A program made the translations under genes and the position numbers. Shown piece by piece: positions 42,675-51,744 of a DNA stretch of 64,000 nt. Under the pieces are notes generated by a model. The model was given only the letters and a program-made list of their open reading frames with translations, was not told where the DNA came from and searched no databases. Positions within the stretch are counted from its first letter, which is position 1. Every line of letters begins with the position of its first letter. Where the stretch lies: positions 108,923-172,922 of the forward strand of contig CALULH010000005.1 in assembly GCA_944321435.1 (NCBI GenBank), written 5' to 3'. Source of the stretch: an uncultured Coriobacteriaceae bacterium (GTDB taxonomy: Bacteria; Actinomycetota; Coriobacteriia; Coriobacteriales; Coriobacteriaceae).

Positions 42675-44432
42675 CTACAGCGTCCAGTTCGCGCTCTCGC
42701 GCTGAAGGCGCACCATGCGGGCAAAGAGGCCGCCGCGCGCCATAAGCTCGGCCGGGCTGCCCTGCTCGGCCACGCGCCCGCCTTCGAGCACCACGATCTT
42801 GTCGGCGCTCTCCACCGTGCGCATGCGATGCGCGATCACGATGACGGTTTTGCCCGCCAACAGGCGGCTGAGCGCCTGCTGCACCTGCGTCTCGTTCTCC
42901 ACGTCCAGGCTCGCCGTCGCCTCGTCCAGAAGCACGATCGGCGCGTCTTTCAGGAGCGCGCGGGCAATGGATATGCGCTGGCGCTCGCCGCCTGAGAGGC
43001 GTGCGCCGTTCTCGCCTATCATCGTGCCGTAGCCCTCGGGCAGGCGGGACACGAACTCGTCGCAGTTGGCCGCCCGCGCCGCCGCCAGCACCTCCTCGTC
43101 GGTTGCGCCGCGCCGGCCCAGGCGAATGTTGCCCATCACGGTGTCGTCGAAGAGCAGCACGTCCTGGAAGACCACGGAGAAGTCGCCGAGGAGCACCTCG
43201 GGATCAACCGTGCCCACGTCCACGCCGCCCACCGCGACCCGGCCGGAGCTTGCATCCCAAAGCCTGCAGCTGAGCCGCGCGCAGGTTGACTTGCCCGAGC
43301 CCGACGGGCCCACGAGCGCCGTGACCTCGCCCTCGCGAGCGGTGAACGACACGTCCTCCAGGACCTTCTCGCCGCCCTTCTCGTAGGCAAAGCCCACGTG
43401 CTCGAACGTCACGTCGTGGCCATGCGGGGCGTACGCGGCCCCGCCCTCGGCCAGCGGCTCCTCGTAGAAGCCCCTCATGCGGGCGGACGCCGTGCGCGCG
43501 GAGAACAGCTCGGCGATGAGCATGAGCGCCTGGTCGAAGGGCGCGTAGATGCGGCTCACCACGATAAGGAAGCAGAAGAGCGTGAGGAAGTCGCACGCGC
43601 CCTCGGCGACGAGCAGCGCGCCCGCCAGCAGCGTGGTGGCAAACCCCAGGCGCAGCACGATTTGCGCGCCGTTGACGCAGACGCCCGTGATGAGCTCGGC
43701 CTTGACCGCGCAGCGCTCCGCGGCGTCGACGCTCCGGTTAATGTGCTCGAGGTAGCGGTCGACCTGGTTGGTGGCGCGCACCTCCCGCACGCACTCGAGC
43801 GCCTCCTGGATGCGCTCCGAAGTCCTGAGGCCGGCCATGCGCGTTTTCCGCATGAGCGGCTGCAGCTTGGCGCGCACCCCGAAGAGCAGCGCCAGCGCCA
43901 CCGGTCCGGACCACATCGAGGCCAGCATGAGCCGCCAGTCAAAGCAGGCGAGCGCCACGGCGGCCACGGCCATGGTGGCATAGGCGCCGTAAAGCTCGGG
44001 CAGCACGTGGCTGTAGGCGTGCTCGCAGGTCTTGACGTCGGTCATGAGCGTCTCGGTAAGGTCCGCGAGGTCGCGGCGCCCGAAGAAGGAGAGCGGCAGC
44101 TTGCGCAGGCGCTCGGCGAGCCCGATGCGCTGACGGCCGGACTCCTTGTAGATGACGCCGTACTGATAGTAGTAGGCAAAGCGCTCGCAGACGAAGAGGA
44201 CGACCCCGTAGGCCAGCACCAGGGCGACGAGTGCGGGCGCGGGCAGGGCGAGAAGGTCGATGCCGCCCCAGGGCTCGCCGCCGGTCAAGTGCGCCATGAG
44301 GCTCGACATGGCAAAGAAGATGAGCCCTGACCCGCCGAACACGACGAGGTTCGCAAGCGTGGTCCAAACGGCGCCGAGCTTGACGTTGCGGACGCCCTCG
44401 TCGGTGAGCGCGTACTTCTCCTTGACAGACAT
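42675..44432 (-). CDS. ABC transporter, fused permease-ATPase, subunit 2
   Basis: 585 residues: six transmembrane helices in the first about 320 residues, then an ATPase with Walker A GPSGSGKST, Q-loop VFQDVLLF, signature LSGGERQRISIARAL, Walker B IVLLDEAT and H-loop AHRM. The ATP site residues are canonical. It starts directly at the stop of the first subunit gene (44433), so the two are co-translated and probably heterodimerise. With the AraC-type regulator upstream, the layout resembles YbtPQ/IrtAB-type siderophore or metal-chelate transporters (inference). Confidence 0.93.
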   Translation of the reverse strand: MSVKEKYALTDEGVRNVKLGAVWTTLANLVVFGGSGLIFFAMSSLMAHLTGGEPWGGIDLLALPAPALVALVLAYGVVLFVCERFAYYYQYGVIYKESGRQRIGLAERLRKLPLSFFGRRDLADLTETLMTDVKTCEHAYSHVLPELYGAYATMAVAAVALACFDWRLMLASMWSGPVALALLFGVRAKLQPLMRKTRMAGLRTSERIQEALECVREVRATNQVDRYLEHINRSVDAAERCAVKAELITGVCVNGAQIVLRLGFATTLLAGALLVAEGACDFLTLFCFLIVVSRIYAPFDQALMLIAELFSARTASARMRGFYEEPLAEGGAAYAPHGHDVTFEHVGFAYEKGGEKVLEDVSFTAREGEVTALVGPSGSGKSTCARLSCRLWDASSGRVAVGGVDVGTVDPEVLLGDFSVVFQDVLLFDDTVMGNIRLGRRGATDEEVLAAARAANCDEFVSRLPEGYGTMIGENGARLSGGERQRISIARALLKDAPIVLLDEATASLDVENETQVQQALSRLLAGKTVIVIAHRMRTVESADKIVVLEGGRVAEQGSPAELMARGGLFARMVRLQRESANWTL

Positions 44433-46442
44433 CTACGCCTCGCCCCCTTTCTTCGATGCGCCGCGCGGCGGCGTTGCGCCCTGCGCGGCGCCCACAGGCA
44501 ACGGAACCCGCCCGCCCGACGGGGCGGGGCCCTGATCGCCCGGGGCGGCCGCCGCCGCGATTCTCCAGCTCACGGCCTGCTCGTAGTCCGCCCACATGCG
44601 GGCGTAGAGACCGCCGGCGGCCAGGAGCTCGTCATGCGTGCCCTGCTCGGCAACCCGCCCGCGATCGAGGACCACGATGCGGTCGGCGCTGCGGACGGTG
44701 GAGAGCCGATGGGCGACCATAAGGGTCGTGCGACCCCGCGAGAGCCGCGCCAGCGCCCTCTGGATAAGCGCCTCGTTCTCGGGATCGGCGAAAGCCGTGG
44801 CCTCGTCGAGCACCACGATGGGCGCGTCCTTCAAGATCGCGCGCGCGAGCATGAGGCGCTGAACCTCGCCGCCGGAGAGGTGCGCGCCCGCCGCGCCGTA
44901 AACGGTGTCCACCCCGTCGGGAAGCTTGGCCAGTATGTCCGCGCACTGCGCGGCCTCGAGCGCGGCCAGAGCCTCCTCGCGCGTGGCGTCGGGGCGCGCC
45001 GCCCGCACGTTCTCGAGGACTGACTGGGAGAAGAGCCGGTTCGCCTGGAACACAAAGGCGACGCGGCCCATGAGGTCGGCGGGGTCCGCCTCGCGCACGT
45101 CCACGCCGCCCACGAGGACGCGCCCCGCGTCAGCGTCCCAGAAACGAGGCACCAGGCTCGCCGCCGTTGACTTGCCGCCGCCGGAGGGCCCCACGAGCGC
45201 CACTGTTGCGCCCGCCGGCACCTCGAAGCTCACGTGCTCGAGCGCCGGGGCCTCGGCCCCCTCGTAGGTAAAGGAAACGTCCTCGAAGCGGATGGAGTTG
45301 TCCGCCGGAACCTTGGGCGCGGCAGGGGCCTGGGCCACCGGCGCGGAGAGCGCCTCGGTTACGCGATTGAGCGCGTCGGTGGAGGTCTGCACGGCATCCG
45401 AGATGAACATCACGCGCGTCATGGCCGTGGGAACCACGGCAGAGAAGATGGCGTAGAAGGCGAAGTTCGCCGCGAAGCGCGCGAGGTCGGCCTCGCCGGG
45501 CAGAAGCAGCACGGCGGCGGGCACCAGGAAGATCGCCACGCCGTTGACGGCCGTGAGTGAGAGCGATTGCGGGTTCTGGCACCATTTCACCGCGTAGTCC
45601 TGCGCGAGCTCGGTGAACTCCTCGATGGCCTCGCGGAACGCGCGAAACGAGTGGACCGTCTGCTGGAACACCTTGATGACGGGGATGCCGCGGACGTACT
45701 CGGTGCCCGTCTTGTTCATCTTCACCAGGGACCCCATGTAACGCTGCATAAAGCCCATGCCGCGGCCGCCCATCATGTAGAACATGCACGCGAGCGAAAT
45801 GGCCACGGGCACCAGGCACGCAACGCCGAGCCGCCAGTCAAAGACGAAGAAGAGCACGAGCATGCCGAGGATCATGGCCACCGAGCCCGCCGTATCCGGC
45901 AGCCGATGCGCGAGCAGCCCCTCGGTTTCAGACGCGCAGCCATCCACCACGCGCCGCAGCGCGCCGGACGCATGCATGTCGAAATAGCCCAGGCTCGCGC
46001 GCATGAGGTGCGCCGTCGTCTGCTTGCGCATGTTGGACGCGCAGCGGAAGGCCGCCAGGTGCGTGCACATGAGCCCCGTAAAGTAGAGTAGGATGGACAG
46101 GATCGCGAACCCGAGCGCCCACCAGCCATAAGCCGCCAGGCCCTTCGCCGCGGCCCAGTCGGGCGCCACGGCAATAAGATCGCGCGCCGCGAACCAGATG
46201 CACACGTAAGGCCCGAAGCTCAAGAGCATGGACACGGCCGAAAGGGCGCAGCCCAGGTACGTGAGCGCGCGCCGCGGCCCGGCGAACGCCAGCAGGCGGC
46301 CTACGGCGCCGCCCTTTCGCGCACCGTCGCTCCGACCGGGCACCGAAGACACAGGCGACGCCGCCACGCCGCCCGCGTCCGCAGAAGATCTGCGAGATGA
46401 CGCGGGCGCGTCACCCGCGGCGGTTTTTGTTTCCGTCTGCAT
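44433..46442 (-). CDS. ABC transporter, fused permease-ATPase, subunit 1
   Basis: 669 residues from ATG 46442 (AAAAAGGAGG upstream); an open frame to 46712 crosses the promoter region and is rejected. A cytosolic Ala/Ser-rich start (1-45) and six helices lead to an ATPase with Walker A GPSGGGKST, VFQANRLF, signature LSGGEVQRLMLARAI, Walker B IVVLDEATAFADPE and AHRLST. The tail after about 620 is low-complexity. It is divergent from an AraC-type regulator, and the intergenic region carries a motif shared with the HMA/FeoB-type gene. Iron-chelate or metal transport is likely, not proven. Confidence 0.93.
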   Translation of the reverse strand: MQTETKTAAGDAPASSRRSSADAGGVAASPVSSVPGRSDGARKGGAVGRLLAFAGPRRALTYLGCALSAVSMLLSFGPYVCIWFAARDLIAVAPDWAAAKGLAAYGWWALGFAILSILLYFTGLMCTHLAAFRCASNMRKQTTAHLMRASLGYFDMHASGALRRVVDGCASETEGLLAHRLPDTAGSVAMILGMLVLFFVFDWRLGVACLVPVAISLACMFYMMGGRGMGFMQRYMGSLVKMNKTGTEYVRGIPVIKVFQQTVHSFRAFREAIEEFTELAQDYAVKWCQNPQSLSLTAVNGVAIFLVPAAVLLLPGEADLARFAANFAFYAIFSAVVPTAMTRVMFISDAVQTSTDALNRVTEALSAPVAQAPAAPKVPADNSIRFEDVSFTYEGAEAPALEHVSFEVPAGATVALVGPSGGGKSTAASLVPRFWDADAGRVLVGGVDVREADPADLMGRVAFVFQANRLFSQSVLENVRAARPDATREEALAALEAAQCADILAKLPDGVDTVYGAAGAHLSGGEVQRLMLARAILKDAPIVVLDEATAFADPENEALIQRALARLSRGRTTLMVAHRLSTVRSADRIVVLDRGRVAEQGTHDELLAAGGLYARMWADYEQAVSWRIAAAAAPGDQGPAPSGGRVPLPVGAAQGATPPRGASKKGGEA

Positions 46443-46499
46443 GCTAGCCTCCTTTTTGCTTGTGCTGCCAACGCCGACTAACGTATCATGCAAGTATCT

Positions 46500-46512
46500 T
46501 ATGGCTAACTTT
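46500..46512. promoter_or_regulatory. Shared 13-bp motif between the ABC and AraC genes
   Basis: Read on the minus strand it is AAAGTTAGCCATA, identical to the sequence upstream of the FeoB-associated/HMA gene at 48179-48191. The GTTAGCC core resembles part of DtxR/IdeR-type iron boxes. Confidence 0.5.
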
Positions 46513-46550
46513 TGTCGGTTAGATTGAGACGAATTCGAAAGGGAACGACG

Positions 46551-47627
46551 ATGCGGGGGAGGTTGCAAAAAGCCGTGGACGAGACGAGGACGGCCGACCT
46601 GAAGCGCAAGGCCCATGCCGCCGGTATCCAACCGGAACGCGCATCCCGTGCGCCTGCGCCCCAAACCCCCGGCGACCCGCTGGCGCCGCTCTTCCGGCCG
46701 CAGGTAGAGCAATTCGGCATCTCGCTCGCCCCGCGCGGCAACGCGCTCGTAGGCCGTGCCAGCAACGACGTTGCCGATGCGCGCGTGGTGGTGTACCGAT
46801 TGGGATCGGCGGGCCTCGTGACCTCACACCGCATCGAAGTCAAGCGCGACCTGCTGTTTTACGAGCGTTCCCTCCCCTACTTGAGCATCAGCACGCTGTC
46901 ATCCGACAGTTTGGCGCTGTGCCCCATCGCGCAGCCGCGACACGTGCTCCCCGCGGGCAACGTGGCCGTATTCGGCGGCGTCGAGCGCACCGAGACGCGG
47001 CGATGGCTGCGAGCGGGCTCACGACAAAACGCAACCTCGGTCATGCTGTTGCCGGCGTGGTTCGACCAGTTGGATCCGCGCCATCGCACCGCCGTGCGCG
47101 CGCTCATCGAGGAACCGGGCGGCGCGTGCGACGACGACTTCGCCGCGCTGATCGACCGCATCATGCGCGGGATATCGCCGCTGTTCGGCGGAAAGCTGGC
47201 GCCGCCGGACGCCGTGAACCGGTCCGTGGCGCGTGCCGCGCTGGCGGCCGTCGCATGGCGCGAGGAGCGCGACCGCGCCGAGCGCGCCGCCGGCACGCAT
47301 GAGCAAGCGGCACTGGCGCGCTCAGCAATGCAGCAGGTGGAGCAGCGCATGGCCGAACCGGTCACCCTGGACGGCTTGGCGCGCAGCCTGTTGGTAAGCA
47401 GGTCGCGCCTGTGCGCGGCGTTCAAGCGCGAAACCGGCGAGAGCCTGGGGGCCTATGTGCGCCGCGTGAAGATGGAACGCGCCCGGAACCTGCTGGGGGT
47501 ACGGCAGCTCGCCGTGGCCCAAGTTGCGCGCGCCGTGGGATACGCCCGCGTGCCGAGCTTCACCGTGGCGTTCGAACGCGAGACGGGCCTATCCCCCACC
47601 GCCTGGCGCGCGCAGCTGCTGTCGTGA
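46551..47627 (+). CDS. AraC family transcriptional regulator
   Basis: 358 residues from ATG 46551 (AAAGGGAACG upstream). The C-terminal 100 residues hold both AraC helix-turn-helices: LDGLARSLLVSRSRLCAAFKRETGESLGAYV and VAQVARAVGYARVPSFTVAFERETGLSPTAWR. The N-terminal about 230 residues are a divergent sensor domain. It is transcribed away from the two-subunit ABC transporter, as YbtA is from YbtPQ, so it probably controls it in response to the transported chelate (inference). Confidence 0.93.
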   Translation: MRGRLQKAVDETRTADLKRKAHAAGIQPERASRAPAPQTPGDPLAPLFRPQVEQFGISLAPRGNALVGRASNDVADARVVVYRLGSAGLVTSHRIEVKRDLLFYERSLPYLSISTLSSDSLALCPIAQPRHVLPAGNVAVFGGVERTETRRWLRAGSRQNATSVMLLPAWFDQLDPRHRTAVRALIEEPGGACDDDFAALIDRIMRGISPLFGGKLAPPDAVNRSVARAALAAVAWREERDRAERAAGTHEQAALARSAMQQVEQRMAEPVTLDGLARSLLVSRSRLCAAFKRETGESLGAYVRRVKMERARNLLGVRQLAVAQVARAVGYARVPSFTVAFERETGLSPTAWRAQLLS

Positions 47628-47703
47628 GCGCGGGACACCTCCCGCGCGCATGCGCTTTTCCCGCACGCCGAGCGCTCACGCCGAACACGGCGCGTCACGC
47701 ATA

Positions 47704-47763
47704 ATCGCGCCGAACGCGTCGACCCGGCCCTTGCGGAGCAGAAACCGACGCGTTCGGCGCGAT
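47704..47763. terminator. 18-bp perfect inverted repeat between convergent genes
   Basis: 47704-47721 pairs perfectly with 47746-47763 around a 24-nt loop, 77 bp after the AraC gene and 16 bp after the HMA gene stop. It is probably a bidirectional transcription terminator, although no clear T tract is present. Confidence 0.6.
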
Positions 47764-47778
47764 CGAATGGAGGGGCGC

Positions 47779-48156
47779 CTAGCCGTGCAGCACGTAGTAC
47801 CCGGCGCTGCGGACCGCGGCCTCCAATGCCGCGGCGTCTGCGGGCTGCTTGGTCAGCACGTGCGCCATGCGGGCGTCAAGGTCAACGCGCGCCCAAGTGC
47901 CGTCGAGCGCGTTGAGGGCGTTCTGCACGTTCTCGGCGCAACCTTGGCAGCTCATGCCGCCAATGGGCAGGTCAACGGAGTAAGGGTAATGGCCCTCGTC
48001 GGTGTCGGCCACAACAGTCTTGCCAACCTTCTTGCGCGGCGCCGATCCGCCGCAACCGCAGTTGCAGCCGCCGGTCGCTATGTTGCGCACGTAACGCACG
48101 GCCACCAGCGCGACCGCTATCACCACAACGGAGATGATGACGACATCGGCTCCCAT
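47779..48156 (-). CDS. FeoB-associated Cys-rich membrane protein fused to a heavy-metal-associated (HMA) domain
   Basis: 125 residues. Residues 5-24 are a transmembrane helix, followed by a Cys-rich stretch GGCNCGCGG (about 29-37) as in small FeoB-associated proteins. Residues about 55-125 form an HMA domain with the metal-binding GMSCQGC loop and a ferredoxin-like fold pattern ending AVRSAGYYVL. The two parts usually occur as separate proteins. It could bind iron, copper or another soft metal at the membrane. No feoA/feoB gene is adjacent. The shared 13-bp motif lies 23 bp upstream of the start. Confidence 0.85.
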   Translation of the reverse strand: MGADVVIISVVVIAVALVAVRYVRNIATGGCNCGCGGSAPRKKVGKTVVADTDEGHYPYSVDLPIGGMSCQGCAENVQNALNALDGTWARVDLDARMAHVLTKQPADAAALEAAVRSAGYYVLHG

Positions 48157-48178
48157 GGATGCCCTTTCTGACGCCTGT

Positions 48179-48191
48179 AAAGTTAGCCATA
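48179..48191 (-). promoter_or_regulatory. Second copy of the shared 13-bp motif
   Basis: AAAGTTAGCCATA lies 23-35 bp upstream of the HMA/FeoB-type start codon, within the likely promoter. It matches the copy at 46500-46512. Confidence 0.5.
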
Positions 48192-48246
48192 TTGTACTAC
48201 TATGGGTTCAATAAGTTAACCAGCGCATACTTATTTGTGCAACTAT

Positions 48247-48486
48247 GGACGAGACAAAGGACTTTTCTGATTGCGCCGCGCCAAGGGGACGAAATCGACC
48301 TCTTTTCTGATTTTGCCGAACCCTGGCCAAGGCCATCGACGGCGCATGTGAACAAAGCCCCAGATAACCCTGAGCCAAGCAGCGTCCCGCAGCCAGCATG
48401 CCTGCAAAAGATCCCGTGGAAATCAGAAAAAAGGTCGATTTCGTCCACTGACGAGCGGCGAATCAGAAAAGCCCCTCGTTTTGTCC
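48247..48486. repeat. Nested inverted-repeat element of about 240 bp
   Basis: Outer arms (48247-48279 and 48455-48486) and inner arms (48287-48314 and 48419-48446) pair in nested fashion. All four contain TTTTCTGATT or its complement, and the inner pair share CGAAATCGACC. The central about 100 bp have no gene. It resembles a non-autonomous mobile or REP/MITE-type element. Confidence 0.75.
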
Positions 48487-48535
48487 AACGCCTTGCGCGG
48501 ACACGCGGTGCGCGAACGTCTGACCGGCAAAAGCG

Positions 48536-48916
48536 CTAATACTGCGCGCGAAAGTCATCTTCATCCGCCTTGAGCGGGATCTCGTCGCATTGCGTGACGG
48601 TGAAGCTGTACCTGAACTGGCGGTAATAGGCGTGAAGATCGTCGACCATGGCGCGAATGGCGGCGCCGGTCCCCTGCCACTCGGCCTCAACGTCGCCGTT
48701 GTCCAGGTTCCTAACCCAGCCCGTAATGCCCCGCTTGTCGGCAAACTGCAGCTGCGTGAACCGGAACCCCACGCCCTGCACGCGCCCCTCGAACATAAGG
48801 CGCACGCGCATGGTGGCATCCGGGTCGAGCCGCTCAACCAGCTCCTCGCGCGGCGGCTCGTAGTTGCCGTTGTCCTTGGCGCGCCCTCTGAAGAACCGCT
48901 CGAGCCACTTGTCCAT
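48536..48916 (-). CDS. acyP: Acylphosphatase with N-terminal extension
   Basis: 126 residues from ATG 48916 (GGATGGGGGCGGC upstream). The acylphosphatase core starts at about residue 36: VRLMFEGRVQGVGFRFTQLQFADKRGI carries the phosphate-binding loop and catalytic Arg, and GWVRNLDNGDVEAEWQG carries the catalytic Asn. It hydrolyses acyl phosphates such as carbamoyl or acetyl phosphate. The first 35 residues (MDKWLERFFRGRAKDNGNY...) are extra compared with the usual about 90-residue enzyme. Confidence 0.93.
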   Translation of the reverse strand: MDKWLERFFRGRAKDNGNYEPPREELVERLDPDATMRVRLMFEGRVQGVGFRFTQLQFADKRGITGWVRNLDNGDVEAEWQGTGAAIRAMVDDLHAYYRQFRYSFTVTQCDEIPLKADEDDFRAQY

Positions 48917-48999
48917 GCCGCCCCCATCCCGTCTTGGCCATTGCCCCAACCATACCCCACAACGCCCCGCGCGGATCGCAGGCATCGGCCAGCGGGGTC

Positions 49000-49944
49000 C
49001 TAGCCTGTCCGCCTGCCGCGCACGATCCACGGGCCCACCAGGTGCACGTACGCGACAACCCAGACAGTGCCTAGGCAAAGGCCGGCGATGACGTCCGACG
49101 CGTAATGAACCCCCAGGCAGACGCGGCTCAACGGCACCAGGACAATACATGCGGCCCCAACCGCCGTCAGAGCGACGCGCCCCGCCGCAGAGGAAGCGCC
49201 CACCTCGCGCGCCAACTCGGCGCGCGAGGCGTAGGCGCGCGGCCGCCTGCTCGGGGCATCGGCGCCGTCGGCCGGAAGCGCCGCGGGCCGGGGCGCGCGG
49301 ACTGGCCGCGCACCGGCACCGCGCCGCGGCAAACGACGGCTTCCCACCAGCCACACGGCCCAGATGGCCAGTCCCCAGAACGCCACGACGTTCATGGTGT
49401 GTCCCGAAGGGAAGCTGAAATCGCCCACGGAAAGCAGGGCCCACGTCGGGCGCGGACGGGCGATCACGGCCTTGATCGCGCGGTTCACGAGCTCGACCAG
49501 GACGACATTGGCCAACAGGGCCAAGCTGAAGCGCTGGTAGACGGCGCTCCCGCGAATGCGGGAGCCGAGCCAGCAGCCCGCGGCGCAGCCCGCGAGCAGC
49601 CCGCCCGTCCCAGCCGTGCTGATAGCGCGCAGGACGCGCACGGCCTGCGGAAAGCGCAGGGGCTCCGCAAGCCGCCAGGCCGCTCGGTCCAGCCCAAGCG
49701 GCGCCCCGTCGCCCAGAACCACCATGGCGGCAAGGGCGCAGAACGTCACAACGCAGAAAATGAGCGCGACGACCGTCAGGGGGCGCAGGGCCCCCGGCCC
49801 GCGCTCGCCGCGATCGCGGAACCCGCGCTGGGCGCGGGCGTCAAACGCATCTGAATCGCGCGCGCCCATCAGCCTGCCGCCGCGCGCCACCCGCGCCGCG
49901 GCACGCGCCTCGCGCCCGATCACCTTTCCCGCGTCACGCGCCAT
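49000..49944 (-). CDS. PAP2-family membrane phosphatase
   Basis: 314 residues from ATG 49944 (GGGGGAGGG upstream). After a basic cytosolic start, about six helices carry the three phosphatase motifs: KAVIARPRP, FSFPSGHTMN and SRVCLGVHYASD. Between motif 2 and motif 3 sits a charged insertion of about 70 residues (about 215-270). Likely substrates are lipid phosphates such as undecaprenyl or phosphatidic acid phosphates. The start overlaps the end of the preceding gene by 11 bp, so they are an operon. Confidence 0.92.
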   Translation of the reverse strand: MARDAGKVIGREARAAARVARGGRLMGARDSDAFDARAQRGFRDRGERGPGALRPLTVVALIFCVVTFCALAAMVVLGDGAPLGLDRAAWRLAEPLRFPQAVRVLRAISTAGTGGLLAGCAAGCWLGSRIRGSAVYQRFSLALLANVVLVELVNRAIKAVIARPRPTWALLSVGDFSFPSGHTMNVVAFWGLAIWAVWLVGSRRLPRRGAGARPVRAPRPAALPADGADAPSRRPRAYASRAELAREVGASSAAGRVALTAVGAACIVLVPLSRVCLGVHYASDVIAGLCLGTVWVVAYVHLVGPWIVRGRRTG

Positions 49945-51247
49945 GCGAGCCCTCCCCCGCACCGCGCACGGCCTCCGCAGGCGTCAAGTCGGCGCCGGCG
50001 GCACCGCCGTCCCCCTCGCCGGCATCGCCGCGCCCGTCGTGCGGCGCGGCGCCCGCCTCCTTCTCGCGCGGGGACCTGATGGCGTCCAGCACGCCCTTGC
50101 CCACCCTCTTGACCGCGCATGCCGTGAGGTCGGACACGGCGCGGCCCAACGTGGCGCGGTCGTCGCCCGTGGCCTGGCGCGCGGCCTCGGACACCAGCGC
50201 CAGGAGCTTCCTGCCGTCGGCCAGCAAGATGTCCGACGCATCCCGCGCGCCCGAGGCCTCGATCGCGCGGAACAGGGCGCCGGTGACGGCGGCCACATCG
50301 CCCTCGTCGTAACCGGCGATCCAGTCCGAGATGACCTCGGCCGTGAAGCGCGCCGAGTCGCTGAGCCCGTCCGGCGCCGGCTCAAAGTCGCCCTCCTCCA
50401 AGTCAACCTGCCAGCTGAAGAGGCTGTGCTGCATGAGGCCGCTGGCGTCGCTGCGCACTACGCGAAGCTCCCCCGGGTAGTCGAGCAAAAGGCCCACGAG
50501 CGAGTCTTGAGGCACGGTTTTGTCTATGCGGCCAAGGAGCGGGTCGTAGTCCTGCGCGCTGAAAAGCCCCGGCTTGAAGCCCGGACCGTCGTGCACGTAC
50601 ACGCGCGCGATGCGGTCCTGCACCTCGCGCGAGCACGTGAGCGCCGCGTAGAGCGCGTAGTTGCCGCCCTTGGAATGGCCGCCCACAAAGAGCGGCAGGC
50701 CGCGCGGCACATGGCGCGCCGCCAGCTCCAAGTACTCTACGGCCATGTCCTGCGCGCGCGTGGGCGCTGCGTAAGCCGCCTCGAAGTTCTCGCGCCACCC
50801 CGCGAAGCCCACGTCCGTGCCGCGGTAGGCCACGTAGGCAAAGCACCCCGGGCAGACAAACGTCACCGCCGCAAACTGTATGCTGCGCTTCTCGTCCGTG
50901 ACCTGCGCGTAGTCCGTCAGCTCGATATCGCGGAAGCGGGGGCTGGCGACCAGGGCCGCGAGCTCGCGCTTGACGCCGTCGGGCGAGAGCCCGCCGAACA
51001 TCCCCTCGTGGTAATGCTCGGCGCGAAGCAAATCGGCAGGGTGCACGCGCGGACGGCGCAGGTTGGCCAGGCGGGAGACCATGGCGTCGAGGCGCGGGGA
51101 CGAGAAGCGCGGCCCGCGCAGGGGCGGCACCACCGTGCCGCCGTCGATCATGACGAGCTGGGAGAGCGCCGCGGAGTCAACCGGGCCCAAGGGCTTCTCG
51201 CCGAAGGGCGCGAGCTCGCGCTCAAGGTAGTCGAACAGGTTAGCCAC
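49934..51247 (-). CDS. DUF2974 (Mbeg1-like) alpha/beta-hydrolase
   Basis: 437 residues from GTG 51247, which has AAGGAGGCCTT upstream; open sequence further up is arginine-rich noise. Typical features are NLFDYLERELAPFGEKPLGPVD at the start, FVAYRGTD-like AYVAYRGTDVGFAGWRENFE and the nucleophile elbow VGGHSKGGNYALYAA (Ser about 193). Members are predicted lipases or esterases. The last about 60 residues are Gly/Ala/Glu-rich. It is translationally coupled to the PAP2 gene. Confidence 0.92.
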   Translation of the reverse strand: MANLFDYLERELAPFGEKPLGPVDSAALSQLVMIDGGTVVPPLRGPRFSSPRLDAMVSRLANLRRPRVHPADLLRAEHYHEGMFGGLSPDGVKRELAALVASPRFRDIELTDYAQVTDEKRSIQFAAVTFVCPGCFAYVAYRGTDVGFAGWRENFEAAYAAPTRAQDMAVEYLELAARHVPRGLPLFVGGHSKGGNYALYAALTCSREVQDRIARVYVHDGPGFKPGLFSAQDYDPLLGRIDKTVPQDSLVGLLLDYPGELRVVRSDASGLMQHSLFSWQVDLEEGDFEPAPDGLSDSARFTAEVISDWIAGYDEGDVAAVTGALFRAIEASGARDASDILLADGRKLLALVSEAARQATGDDRATLGRAVSDLTACAVKRVGKGVLDAIRSPREKEAGAAPHDGRGDAGEGDGGAAGADLTPAEAVRGAGEGSHGA

Positions 51248-51744
51248 AAGGCCTCCTTGTATAAGCTGCGGGAGCCGCAAGGGCGCGGCGCGGCGCCGGC
51301 GGGCAACCACATGGGCCCGCCGAGCCACCGCTCTCGCGCAAGGCGGAAAGGGCCGCCGGGCGAGAAGCCCCGGACGGCAGAACCGCGGCGAGTCCGCCGG
51401 CTTCCTTCCCGCCGGATCCTCCGCGCCCCGCCGCTCCCGCTGGGTGTGCGTACGGTGAGTGTACCCGCGCACGGCATCCGCCAGCGCAGGGCGCACACGC
51501 CGTCCGACCCTTCACGCTCCCGCAACAAAGACCACACGGAACCTGCCCAGAGCCACGGCCCGGCGCAGGTCCGCACGGCCCGCGGCGCGCGTCGCGGAGC
51601 CGCTTGCCCAACTGTGCGGTTCCTCTGAGATAGCGCGCAGGCAGGCCGGGAGCAACTACAATAGGCTCTTGCCTTTGCGCATCCCGCGCGGCCGCCGACG
51701 GCCGCGCTTGCCTTTCTCGCCCGCCCTCACCTTCAGGAGGATCC
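51248..51744. other. Divergent promoter region
   Basis: About 500 bp without a convincing gene, repeat or RNA. A TACAAT -10-like hexamer lies near 51657 for the plus-strand exonuclease gene, with no good -35 match. Confidence 0.35.

Noticed and set aside
48159..48539. 126-codon plus-strand frame across the inverted-repeat element
   Set aside because: It runs through both arms of the palindromic element and has no ribosome site or domain features.
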